Positions 26,941 through 36,054 of a stretch of DNA of 43,469 bases are shown piece by piece (position 1 is the stretch's first letter; each line of letters opens with the position of its first letter). The DNA lies in contig JACDHG010000002.1 of the NCBI GenBank assembly GCA_013821195.1, forward strand, positions 1 to 43,469, given 5' to 3'. The DNA comes from Propionibacteriales bacterium. Its GTDB lineage: Bacteria > Actinomycetota > Actinomycetes > Propionibacteriales > Nocardioidaceae. Below the pieces are notes generated by a model. It was not told where the DNA came from, searched no databases, and worked only from the letters and a program-made list of their open reading frames with translations. The translations under genes were made by a program, and so were the position numbers.

Positions 26941-27846
26941 TCTGTGGTAGCTGGCCTCGTGGTCACGATGGTCGATGGTCTCGAGCTGAAACGTGCAGTG
27001 GGACACGTCGAAGTGCCCGGAGAGGCACTCTGTGAGCCGGTCCAAGATGAGGCAGCGGGCGTGGTGGGTGAACTCTTCGTCGGCGACGACGACATGCGCC
27101 GACAGGACGGGGACGCCGCTGGTGATGGTCCAGGCATGCAGGTCGTGGACATCGACGATCCCGGGGACGGCTGTCATGTGGTCGCGGACCTCCACCAGGT
27201 CGACTCCCTTGGGGGTCGCCTCCAACAGCACGTCGATTGCCTCACGCAGCAACCTCCACGTTCGCGGCAGGATCATCAGACCGATCAGCGCGGACGCGAT
27301 GACATCGGCCCGGAGGAAGCCGGTCGTGGCGATCACGAGGGCGGCGATGACGACGGCGGCCGACCCAAGCAGGTCGCCCAGGACTTCCAGGTACGCGCCG
27401 CGGACGTTCAACGAGTCAGCCTGGGCGCCACGAAGCAGCAACAAGGACCCTGCGTTCGCAACCAGCCCGACGGCGGCCACCGTCAGCATCAGCGTGGAGG
27501 ACACATCGGGAGGGCTGCTGAGACGTCTGGCCGCCTCGACGAGCACGAACGCGGCGACGGCGAACAACAGCAGGGCGTTGATGACTGCGGCCAGGATCTC
27601 GGCACGCTGGTAGCCGAAGGTGCGTTCCAGCGTCGCCGGACGGCCAGCGAGAGTAGATGCCAAGAGAGCCATCGTGATTCCGGCGGCGTCGGTCAGCATG
27701 TGCCCGGCGTCCGCGAGCAATGCGAGCGACCCAGACAGCAGCCCACCGATCACCTCGGCGACCATGACCGTCAACGTCACCCCGAGTACGGCGACCAGCC
27801 GGTTTGCGGTGCTGCCCGGTCGCCGTACCGTGCGAGGGTCCAGCAC
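26938..27846 (-). CDS. Cation diffusion facilitator (CDF) transporter, CzcD/ZitB type
   Basis: LSGSLALLADAGHMLTDAAGI (HxxxD), GYQRAEILAAVINALLL, cytoplasmic C-terminal domain. Confidence 0.95.
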   Translation of the reverse strand: MLDPRTVRRPGSTANRLVAVLGVTLTVMVAEVIGGLLSGSLALLADAGHMLTDAAGITMALLASTLAGRPATLERTFGYQRAEILAAVINALLLFAVAAFVLVEAARRLSSPPDVSSTLMLTVAAVGLVANAGSLLLLRGAQADSLNVRGAYLEVLGDLLGSAAVVIAALVIATTGFLRADVIASALIGLMILPRTWRLLREAIDVLLEATPKGVDLVEVRDHMTAVPGIVDVHDLHAWTITSGVPVLSAHVVVADEEFTHHARCLILDRLTECLSGHFDVSHCTFQLETIDHRDHEASYHR

Positions 27847-27849
27847 CCA

Positions 27850-28581
27850 TCAGTGCTCCACCACTCGAACTGTTGCACAGCAGTCGTCGCTGCCGGTGTC
27901 TTCGCAGCGAGATCCGTGGCCTGCGGGAATGTCGACGACGATCTGGCCGCAGGCACAGCCTTCACCACGCCAGGCATCCAACCCTTCCCTGACCGCCACC
28001 GCCGCGATGACGAGCCCGGCGACAGGGTCGGCCCAGGACCAGCCGAGCGTCGCATTGAGGACGAGGCCGACCAGCAGGACGGCGGACAGGTAGGTGCACA
28101 GGAGAGTCTGGGTGGAATCGGCGACCACCGTGCGCGAGCCGAGGGCCCTGCCTGTACGGCGTTGCGCCCACGACAGGAACGGCATGATGAGCAAGGACAC
28201 GGCGGCGAGGGTGATGCCGACCGGTGATGGGTCTGGTTCGCTGCCGCCGACAAGGGCACGCACCGACTCGACAGCGACGTAGGCGCCGAGGGCGAAGAAC
28301 GCCAGCGCCATCAGCCGTAACGCCTGGCGCTCACGGGTCTCCGGCATCGCGTGACGGAACTGCCACACGATGATGAGGCCGCTCGCTACCTCGACCGTCG
28401 AGTCGAGGCCGAAACCGACGAGGGCGACGGATCCAGCGATCAGCCCTGCGGTGACCGCGATGACCGCCTCGACGAGGTTGTAGGCCACGGAGGCTCCGGC
28501 AAGCAGCTGTGTCCGCCGACCCAGCCGGTCCCGGTCCTCCTTGGTCAGGGTCGCCGTCGCGCCCTGCGGTGATGAGCTCAT
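27850..28581 (-). CDS. CDF-type cation transporter with Cys/His-rich C-terminal tail
   Basis: SVALVGFGLDSTVEVASGLIIVWQFRHAMPETRERQALRLMALAFFALGAYVAVESVRAL; tail CACGQIVVDIPAGHGSRCEDTGSDDCCATVRVVEH; start ATG 28581. Confidence 0.92.
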   Translation of the reverse strand: MSSSPQGATATLTKEDRDRLGRRTQLLAGASVAYNLVEAVIAVTAGLIAGSVALVGFGLDSTVEVASGLIIVWQFRHAMPETRERQALRLMALAFFALGAYVAVESVRALVGGSEPDPSPVGITLAAVSLLIMPFLSWAQRRTGRALGSRTVVADSTQTLLCTYLSAVLLVGLVLNATLGWSWADPVAGLVIAAVAVREGLDAWRGEGCACGQIVVDIPAGHGSRCEDTGSDDCCATVRVVEH

Positions 28582-28958
28582 CAGGCGTCCTGGAGCGTCT
28601 TGGTGCCGAAGTTCGGGCACAGGGTGACGGCCTCGCCGGTGAGTTGGAGAATGCGCTCGGAGGCGGCGAAGAGGTCCATCAGGGCTTCGGCGTAGGTCAG
28701 CGAGTACACCGACGCTCGGCCCGCGGGCCGGGACGCGACGAGCCCGCAGTCACGCAGGCATGCGAGGTGCGCCGACACCGTGGACTGGGCCAGCCCGAGG
28801 TGGGCCGTGAGATCGACGACCCGATGCTCGCCCAGTGCCAAGTGACGCAAGATCGCCAGTCGAGTGGGATCGCCGAGACTGCGAAACATGCACGCCGCCG
28901 CGGCCATCGCGGCTGCCTCGTCCATCGCAGCATCGGTTGTCGTCGTTTTCATCGTCAT
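28581..28958 (-). CDS. ArsR/SmtB-family metalloregulator, CmtR-like; start 28958 (or 28988)
   Basis: ACMFRSLGDPTRLAILRHLALGEHRVVDLTAHLGLAQSTVSAHLACLRDCGLVASRPAGRASVYSL; CLRDC motif and C-terminal LCPNF. Confidence 0.92.
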   Translation of the reverse strand: MTMKTTTTDAAMDEAAAMAAAACMFRSLGDPTRLAILRHLALGEHRVVDLTAHLGLAQSTVSAHLACLRDCGLVASRPAGRASVYSLTYAEALMDLFAASERILQLTGEAVTLCPNFGTKTLQDA

Positions 28959-28995
28959 ACGGCGATCGTATACCGCACCGCTGTCCACCGTCCAA
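28957..28995 (-). promoter_or_regulatory. Sigma-A-type promoter and overlapping operator for the arsR-cdf-cdf operon
   Basis: On - strand TTGGAC (28995-28990), 17-nt spacer, TATACG (28972-28967); pseudopalindrome ATACGgcgatCGTAT 28957-28971 overlaps the -10 and start codon. Confidence 0.6.
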
Positions 28996-29073
28996 GCAGC
29001 CCTGTCTTGCTAGCCCGGCGCCGCTGCGTTCGCGACGGCGCATGAAAGTGGCGGAGGGAGGACACTGGCCGTC

Positions 29074-29811
29074 ATGCCCGCAGACACCACCCCAGCGAGG
29101 TCCGAGCTCGTTGCACACCGCAGCTGGCTGGCGCGCGCGGGGATCCTCGTGCTCGCATGGGCAATCCTGCTCGGCCTTGTCGTCGGTCTCGGGCGGCTCC
29201 TCACCGGCCCGCTAAAGGGCTCGGTCGGCTCCACGGACAAGGAGCTGGCCCGCTGGGTCGTCGACGAGCGCACGTCGTCGCTGAATCAGGTCGCCGAGTG
29301 GTTCAGCCTGCTCGGCGACACCAGCACAGTGCTCGTGGCTGTCCCGACCATCGCTCTCGTTGCCGCGGCCTGGCAACGGACCATCCGTCCCGCGCTCTTC
29401 GTAGTGCTGACCACGACCGGAGTCTCTGGGATGTATATCCTTGCCGCGGACGCCGTGCTCAGACCGCGTCCGGCGGTGAGGATCCTCGACCAGGGACTCG
29501 ACCCTGTGCACAGCTTCCCGTCAGGACACGTGGGGGCAGCGACCGCATTGGTCGGAGTGGTCGTCGTCCTGGTCTGGACGTATGCGCAGGCCGTGCGCTG
29601 GTGGGTGACCCCGTTGCTGTTGCCGCTTCCGCTCCTCGTGGTGGTCTCCCGCATGTACGAGGGAGCCCATCACCTCAGCGACGTGCTGACCAGCGTGGTC
29701 TTCGCGTCGACCTGGGTGACGGTCACCGCAGTGACCCTGCTGCCTCGCGCGTCGGCGAGAGCGGCCCCCGCTAGCCGAGCTGGAGCACCCAGCCACGCGT
29801 CTGCTGGCTAG
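29074..29811 (+). CDS. PAP2-superfamily phosphatase
   Basis: RPRPAVRILDQ ... HSFPSGHVGAATAL ... SRMYEGAHHLSDVLTS motifs. Confidence 0.92.
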   Translation: MPADTTPARSELVAHRSWLARAGILVLAWAILLGLVVGLGRLLTGPLKGSVGSTDKELARWVVDERTSSLNQVAEWFSLLGDTSTVLVAVPTIALVAAAWQRTIRPALFVVLTTTGVSGMYILAADAVLRPRPAVRILDQGLDPVHSFPSGHVGAATALVGVVVVLVWTYAQAVRWWVTPLLLPLPLLVVVSRMYEGAHHLSDVLTSVVFASTWVTVTAVTLLPRASARAAPASRAGAPSHASAG

Positions 29812-30191
29812 GAGGTCGCTCGTCGGCCGGCCGGCCGGCCGATGAAGAAGCCGATCGCGATGCCGAGCACGCCTAGCGTCAGGTGAATGAGGTTGTCCAG
29901 CACGATCTCGTACTCGTTCGGCAGCAACCCGAACATGTCGGGCACCATGAAGCCGAGTACGCCGACCAACAGGTACACGATGCCCAGTCCTCCGACCACC
30001 GAGCGGACGGCGCTGTCCGAACCGCGGAAGCCAACCACGGCCATCAGACCGCCGGTGACGAGGTGCACGATGTCCTCGGCGATGTCGATATTGAGGACGC
30101 CTAAGAGCCTCTTCTCCCCCAGCACCAGACCGCCGACACCGATGAGCACGATGACGACTCCCATGACTTTGGCGTACGTGCGCGAATCCAT
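29808..30191 (-). CDS. Four-TM membrane protein, DUF4383-like
   Basis: MDSRTYAKVMGVVIVLIGVGGLVLGEKRLLGVLNIDIAEDIVHLVTGGLMAVVGF...IHLTLGVLGIAIGFF; aggaggt upstream. Confidence 0.75.
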   Translation of the reverse strand: MDSRTYAKVMGVVIVLIGVGGLVLGEKRLLGVLNIDIAEDIVHLVTGGLMAVVGFRGSDSAVRSVVGGLGIVYLLVGVLGFMVPDMFGLLPNEYEIVLDNLIHLTLGVLGIAIGFFIGRPAGRRATS

Positions 30192-30300
30192 GCGGACCTC
30201 CTGGTCTTGGCGTACTCCGCCCTTCGGACCGCCAGTGTGGTCCGCACACCCGGGTGAGTCAACCACCGCAGGCTTCCCGCTCTCCGGCGTGTCTTCCGTT

Positions 30301-30684
30301 TCAGTCGCACTGCCCCAACTGGGATGGCCAACGGCAACCTCCAACCCGCACCGTGCGGCGTTCGTCCCGACTTCCGCCTGTCAGGCACATGAGAACGGTG
30401 GACGGGATCGATCTGGATGAGGCGGCGTATGCCGTGGGCTGCTCGACTCGACCACCCGTCTGCCACATGAAGCGAGCAACGCACGGCCGCACGTTCTGGT
30501 CGCGTGAGCGGGCATTACCAAGCTGGCCATCGAGCCAGTACTCGCCATTCACCGCCTTGATCGCGTCCTGGACCTCGCCGTCCACCTTCAAGGCGAAGCG
30601 ACCGGCGATGGGTCCCGTTCGTGCCTCGACGGTGATCGTGTGGCCTTCGAGGGTTCCGCTGAAGCTGTCGCTGACCAGTCCCAT
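30301..30684 (-). CDS. Small conserved hypothetical protein; C-terminal half possibly aberrant
   Basis: aaggagg upstream of ATG 30684; MGLVSDSFSGTLEGHTITVEARTGPIAGRFALKVDGEVQDAIKAVNGEYWLDGQLG. Confidence 0.55.
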   Translation of the reverse strand: MGLVSDSFSGTLEGHTITVEARTGPIAGRFALKVDGEVQDAIKAVNGEYWLDGQLGNARSRDQNVRPCVARFMWQTGGRVEQPTAYAASSRSIPSTVLMCLTGGSRDERRTVRVGGCRWPSQLGQCD

Positions 30685-30822
30685 GCCGCCTCCTTGGTAG
30701 GGGACGACCACCGTAAACGCGCAGCGGGTCACCCCTGGTCAGCGGAGCTGACACCCCGCAGCCCGAGGGCGGGAGCCTGGGTTGTTCGGGTTGCGCGCAG
30801 CGTAGGGCATGCGTGCGGTTGC

Positions 30823-32394
30823 CTACTCCCACTCGATCGTGCCGGGCGGTTTGCTCGTCACATCGAGCGTCACGCGGTTGATCTCGCGTACCTCGTTGGT
30901 GATGCGGGTCGAGATGCGCTCGATCACGTCATACGGCAGGCGGGACCAGTCGGCGGTCATCGCGTCCTCCGACGACACCGGGCGCAGGACGACGGGATGT
31001 CCGTAAGTGCGGCCGTCACCTTGGACGCCGACGGAGCGTACGTCGGCCAGCAGCACGACAGGGAACTGCCAGATCTCGTCGTCGAGCCCGGCGTTGGTGA
31101 TCTCCACGCGGGCGATCGCATCGGCCTCACGCAGGATGGTGAGCCGATCCTCGGTCACCGCGCCGACGATGCGGATGGCCAACCCCGGACCGGGGAAGGG
31201 ATGGCGCTGGACGATCTCCCGAGGCAGCCCCAGCTCGACGCCGACCCGGCGTACCTCGTCCTTGAACAGCGTCCGCAGCGGCTCGATCAACGTGAACTGG
31301 AGGTCGTCCGGCAGGCCGCCGACGTTGTGGTGCGACTTGATGCTCGACGCCCCGGCTCCGCCGCCCGACTCTACGACGTCGGGGTAGAGCGTGCCTTGGA
31401 CGAGATACTCCACCGGGCCTCCACTTGTCTCACCCGCTTCGGCGACGATCTCGCGAGCCGCTGACTCGAAGCAGCGGATGAACTCGCGCCCGATGATCTT
31501 GCGCTTCTGCTCGGGGTCACTGACGCCCTCCAGCGCGGACACGAACGTCTTGGCTGCGTCGACCACGCGCAGGTCGACACCGGTCGCCGCGACGTAGTCC
31601 CGCTCCACCTGCTCGGCCTCGCCTTTGCGCAGCAGGCCGTGGTCGACGAAGACGCACACGAGCTGGTCGCCGATGGCGCGCTGCACGAGCGCCGCCGCCA
31701 CCGCGGAGTCGACGCCGCCGGACAGCGCGCAGATCACCTGCTTGTCACCGACCTCGGCCCGGACCTTGTCGACCTGTTCCTCGACGACATTGACCATCGT
31801 CCAGGTCTGCCGGCAGCCCGCGATGTCTACGAGGAAGTGTTCGATCACCTGCTGGCCGTGCTCGGTGTGCATGACCTCGGGGTGCCACTGCACGCCGGCA
31901 GCCCGCCGGTCGAGTGACTCGAACGCGGCGATCGGGGCACCCGCTGTGGAGGCGAGCGACGTGAACCCGGCCGGCGCCACGGCCACGGCGTCGGTGTGAC
32001 TCATCCAGACGCGGTTGCCGGGATCCAGACCTGCCAGCAACGTGCCGGCCTCGACGATGTCGACCTGCGTGCGGCCGAACTCCGACATGGCGGTACGGCG
32101 GACGTCGCCTCCCAGCGCGAGCGCCATGGCCTGGAAGCCGTAGCAGATGCCGAACATCGCGACGTCGGACTCGAACATGCTCTTGTCGAGCTGAGGCGTC
32201 CCCGGGGCGTAGACGGAGGACGGGCCGCCACTGAGGATGATCGCCGTCGGCCCGCGGGCCATCATCTCAGCGACGGGCATGGTGTGCGGGACGATCTCGG
32301 AGTAGACCCTTGCCTCGCGCACTCGACGGGCGATCAGCTGCGCGTATTGGGCACCGCAGTCGACGACGAGGACCAGGTCGTGCTCAGTGGTCAA
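30823..32394 (-). CDS. guaA: GMP synthase (glutamine-hydrolysing)
   Basis: [66 protein letters not shown]; ends KPPGTIEWE. Confidence 0.98.
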   Translation of the reverse strand: MTTEHDLVLVVDCGAQYAQLIARRVREARVYSEIVPHTMPVAEMMARGPTAIILSGGPSSVYAPGTPQLDKSMFESDVAMFGICYGFQAMALALGGDVRRTAMSEFGRTQVDIVEAGTLLAGLDPGNRVWMSHTDAVAVAPAGFTSLASTAGAPIAAFESLDRRAAGVQWHPEVMHTEHGQQVIEHFLVDIAGCRQTWTMVNVVEEQVDKVRAEVGDKQVICALSGGVDSAVAAALVQRAIGDQLVCVFVDHGLLRKGEAEQVERDYVAATGVDLRVVDAAKTFVSALEGVSDPEQKRKIIGREFIRCFESAAREIVAEAGETSGGPVEYLVQGTLYPDVVESGGGAGASSIKSHHNVGGLPDDLQFTLIEPLRTLFKDEVRRVGVELGLPREIVQRHPFPGPGLAIRIVGAVTEDRLTILREADAIARVEITNAGLDDEIWQFPVVLLADVRSVGVQGDGRTYGHPVVLRPVSSEDAMTADWSRLPYDVIERISTRITNEVREINRVTLDVTSKPPGTIEWE

Positions 32395-32574
32395 GCCCAG
32401 GCCCCTTTGCTTCGGCGGTCCCCTGTCGCGTCAGACCGGAGCGGTCAGTCTATCCACGCCCCAGATGTCTGCGGCCAAGGCGTAACCGCGCCGGAGTCCG
32501 ACCCAAGCATCCGGCGCTCGCGTCGCCAGGACAGCGCCACTTGTCGGATCTTGGCGTCTGAACCTTCCGTAGGA

Positions 32575-34275
32575 TCAGGTGATCGAGACGATGGGCAGGC
32601 GCAGCGCCGCGGGCGCTCCCTCGGGGACGACCGGACTGTTCGGGGTGATCGGTGAGATGCGCCGGTACGTCGTCCCGAGCTCGGGACGAGCGTCACCCTC
32701 CCCCTTGTTCGGCCACAACGACATCGCACGCTCCGCCTGTGCCGTGATGGTCAGGGACGGGTTGACGCCGAGGTTGGCCGAGATCGCCGAGCCGTCGACG
32801 ATGTGCAGACCTGGGTGGCCGTAGACGCGGTGGTAGGGATCGACCACGCCGGTCTCTGGTGAGTCACCGATCGTGCACCCGCCGATGAAGTGTGCGGTCA
32901 GCGGCCGGCTGAAGGGCTCACCGATGGTGCCCCCCGGGGTCCCCTTCACGATCCGCGCCATCAGTCGCGCCGCCTGGTTGGCGAGGGGGATCCAGGTGGG
33001 GTTCGGATCGCCATGACCCTGGCGAGAGGTCAGCTTGCGCCGCCCCGCCTTGGTGGGACGGGTGTACGTCGTGATCGAGTTGTCTAGGGTCTGCATGACG
33101 AGGGCGATGACGGTCCGCTCCGACCAGTGCCACACGTCGTACCGGCCGCGGACGGAGCGTCTCTGCCGCCACATCTCCTTGAGCCAGACCTTCCACCGCT
33201 CGACGTCCGCATCACCGTCGGTCAGCACCGTCTGGAGCAGGCTCATGACGTTGCTGCCCTTGCCGTAGCGCACGGGCTCGATGTGGGTGTGCTCGTCCGG
33301 GTGGAACGACGAGGTGATGGCGACGCCCTGGCTGTAGTCGACATCACGCCCCGACGCGACCGCGCCGAGGATCGACTCGGAGTTCGTCCTCGTCAGGTAT
33401 CCCAGCCGTTCGGACACCCGCGGGAGCACCTCCCGGTCGCGCATGGTGTGCAGCAGTCGCTGCGTCCCCAGGGCCGACGCCGCGAAGACCACGTGCTCAG
33501 CCGTGAAGCGGCCGCCCCCGCGTCGGGACTTGAGAGGCTTCGCGCCGGTCGGCCGCGTCGCCACCTGATAGCCGCCGGCGTCGAGGGGGCGGACCTCCGT
33601 CACCGTGGTCAACGGATGCACGTCAGCGCCGGCCTGCTCGGCGAGGAACAGGTAGTTCTTCGTCAGCGTGTTCTTGGCGTTGCGGCGACAGCCCGTCATG
33701 CACTCGCCGCACTCGATGCACCCGGCACGGTCGGGCCCCACCCCTCCGAAGTAGGGATCCTTCACCGTCCGGCCCGGCGACCCGAAGAACACTCCGACGG
33801 GTGTCGGGTGGAACGTGTCGCCGACGCCCATCTCCTCCGCCACCTGCCGCATGACTTCATCGCTGGGGGTCATGGTGGGGTTGGGGACGACACCCAGCAT
33901 CCGCTTCGCCTGGTCCAAGTACGGCGCCAGCTCGTCTCGCCAGTCGGTGATGTGGCCCCACGACGGATCGCGGTAGAACGCGTCGAGCGGCTCGTACAAG
34001 GTGTTGGCGTAGACGAGCGAGCCACCTCCGACGCCGGCGCCGGACAGGATCAGGCAGTCCTTGAGCATGTTGATGCGCTGGATGCCGTAGCAGCCGATGT
34101 CCGGTGCGAAGAGGAACTTCTTCAGGTCCCATGAGTTCTTCGGGTACGACGACTCGTCAAAGCGTGCCCCGGCCTCGATGACCCCCACCCGGTACCCCTT
34201 CTCGACGAGTCGGAGGGCGGTGACCGACCCGCCGAACCCGGAGCCGACGACCACGACGTCGTAGTCGGGTGTCAT
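32575..34275 (-). CDS. GMC family oxidoreductase (cholesterol oxidase-like)
   Basis: MTPDYDVVVVGSGFGGSVTALRLVEKGYRVGVIEAG; GAGVGGGSLVYANTLYEP; ECMTGCRRNAKNTLTKNYL; HFIGGCTIGDSPETGVVDPYHRVYGHPGLHIVDGSAISANLGVNPSLTI. Confidence 0.93.
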   Translation of the reverse strand: MTPDYDVVVVGSGFGGSVTALRLVEKGYRVGVIEAGARFDESSYPKNSWDLKKFLFAPDIGCYGIQRINMLKDCLILSGAGVGGGSLVYANTLYEPLDAFYRDPSWGHITDWRDELAPYLDQAKRMLGVVPNPTMTPSDEVMRQVAEEMGVGDTFHPTPVGVFFGSPGRTVKDPYFGGVGPDRAGCIECGECMTGCRRNAKNTLTKNYLFLAEQAGADVHPLTTVTEVRPLDAGGYQVATRPTGAKPLKSRRGGGRFTAEHVVFAASALGTQRLLHTMRDREVLPRVSERLGYLTRTNSESILGAVASGRDVDYSQGVAITSSFHPDEHTHIEPVRYGKGSNVMSLLQTVLTDGDADVERWKVWLKEMWRQRRSVRGRYDVWHWSERTVIALVMQTLDNSITTYTRPTKAGRRKLTSRQGHGDPNPTWIPLANQAARLMARIVKGTPGGTIGEPFSRPLTAHFIGGCTIGDSPETGVVDPYHRVYGHPGLHIVDGSAISANLGVNPSLTITAQAERAMSLWPNKGEGDARPELGTTYRRISPITPNSPVVPEGAPAALRLPIVSIT

Positions 34276-35879
34276 GGGCGGCGGGCCTTCTTCATCAACC
34301 GCAGGGTCGCCGTCAGCGCCTTGGTGTATGTCTCCTCGGACATCCCCAGCACGGGCCGCATCGGGAGGAGCCGCTGCGTCGCCACGGCCTGCGACTCGGT
34401 GTACCGGTGGATCCCCTCGGCACCTTGCCGCCGGCCGAGGCCCGACTCGCGCATGCCACCCATGGGGGCATCCACGGACGCGAACGTCGCGCCGTACGCC
34501 TCGTTGACGTTGACGGTTCCACACCGGATCCGGCCCGCGAGCGCCCGACCACGAGCACCGTCGCGGGTATAGATGCTCGCGTTGAGTCCGTAGGTGCCGT
34601 CGTTGGCGCGGTCGACGGCGTCATGCTCGTCGGTGAAGCGGTAGACCGACACCACGGGTCCGAACGTCTCGTCGGCGAAGCACGACATCCCTGGTCGCAC
34701 ACCCGTGAGCACGGTCGGCTCGTAGAACAGCGGCCCGAGGTCCGGTCGGGCGCGACCTCCCGTGACGACAGTCGCCCCCTTGGCGCGGGCGTCCTCGACG
34801 TGGCGGGAGACCGTGTCGAGCTGGGCGATCGAGATCAGCGAGCCCATGTCAGCGGAGTAGTCGAAGGCAGCAGAGAGCTCCATCGCCTCGGTGCGCCGCA
34901 CGAAGCGTCTCATGAACGGCTCGTACACCTGATCGGCGACATACAGCCGCTCCATGGAGACACAGAGCTGGCCGGCAGAGGCAAAGCAGGCACGCACGGC
35001 ACCCTCGGCCGCGCGGTCCAGGTCAGCGTCCCGGAGCACCAGCATGGGGTTCTTGCCACCGAGCTCGAGTGACGCACCGATCATGCGGTCGGCGGCCCGG
35101 GTCGCGACGCCGCGGCCGGTCCTGGTCGAGCCGGTGAAACACACATAGTCGACGTTGTCGATGATCGCCGTGCCGACGACAGAGCCCTCGCCGTACACCG
35201 GCAGCCACAGGTCGGCGGGCATTCCCGCCTCGCTCAGCAGCTCGATCCCCAGGAGCGCCGTCACGGGCGTCTGCGAGTCTGGCTTGTGGACCACCGCGTT
35301 GCCGGCCAGCAATGCCGGCAGGCCGTCTGCCAGTGCCATCGTGAGGGGGTAGTTCCACGGCGAGATGATCCCGACAACCCCCTTGGGATGACGGTTCACG
35401 TCGACGCGGGTGATCCCTGGGTAGAGCCCGAGACGACGGCTCGGCGCAAGGTGGCGGTGCGCCGAGCGCGCGTAGTATCGCGCTGTCATCGCGACGTGCG
35501 CCACCTCTTCGAAGGCATGCTTGCGCGACTTGCCCGACTCCCACTGGATCAGGTCGAGGATCTCGTCCTGCCGGTCGAGCACGAGGTCGTGAAGACGCAG
35601 CAGCAGCTGCGCTCGCAGCTCGATCGAGCCCGTGGCCCATGACCGCTGCGCCCTGCGCGCTCGCACCGCAGCCGCGGCAACGTCGTCGGGACTCGACAGC
35701 GGGAGCGACGCGATCGGCTGGCCGGTGAACGGCGCGGTCGACAGCTGGGACTCGCCCGTCGTCGACACGATGCGCGTCGTCAGTCGACGTACGACCGCGG
35801 GATCGAGAGCGTATGCCGCTGTCGGATCGTGCTCGGGGTCGGCTGACACGGCCGTGTCGGGACCCGGCTGGGCGCTCAT
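34272..35879 (-). CDS. Succinate-semialdehyde dehydrogenase / NAD(P)-dependent aldehyde dehydrogenase
   Basis: GIISPWNYPLTMALADGLPALLAGNAVVHKPDSQTP; LELGGKNPMLVL; FASAGQLCVSMERLYV; ATGA overlap with downstream GMC gene. Confidence 0.94.
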   Translation of the reverse strand: MSAQPGPDTAVSADPEHDPTAAYALDPAVVRRLTTRIVSTTGESQLSTAPFTGQPIASLPLSSPDDVAAAAVRARRAQRSWATGSIELRAQLLLRLHDLVLDRQDEILDLIQWESGKSRKHAFEEVAHVAMTARYYARSAHRHLAPSRRLGLYPGITRVDVNRHPKGVVGIISPWNYPLTMALADGLPALLAGNAVVHKPDSQTPVTALLGIELLSEAGMPADLWLPVYGEGSVVGTAIIDNVDYVCFTGSTRTGRGVATRAADRMIGASLELGGKNPMLVLRDADLDRAAEGAVRACFASAGQLCVSMERLYVADQVYEPFMRRFVRRTEAMELSAAFDYSADMGSLISIAQLDTVSRHVEDARAKGATVVTGGRARPDLGPLFYEPTVLTGVRPGMSCFADETFGPVVSVYRFTDEHDAVDRANDGTYGLNASIYTRDGARGRALAGRIRCGTVNVNEAYGATFASVDAPMGGMRESGLGRRQGAEGIHRYTESQAVATQRLLPMRPVLGMSEETYTKALTATLRLMKKARRP

Positions 35880-36054
35880 AGACCGACAGTACGGCGCACT
35901 CGGAGCCCGTCGGTAGGTGCGATCGCAGCCGACGTCGCTCAGCACAGTCAGGTAACAATGACTCGGGTGCCGGTTGTCAGCGATGAGCGCCGCCGACAAG
36001 ATGGACGTTCGCAAGCAACTTCGGGTGAGACCTGTAGGAAAAGTAGGAGGACGG

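Noticed and set aside
26782-28227. 481-aa + strand ORF opposite the CDF transporters
   Set aside because: Q/D/R/H-rich antisense translation of two clear CDF genes.
33127-34134. 335-aa + strand ORF opposite the GMC oxidoreductase
   Set aside because: Antisense to a gene with full GMC motifs; no domain recognised.
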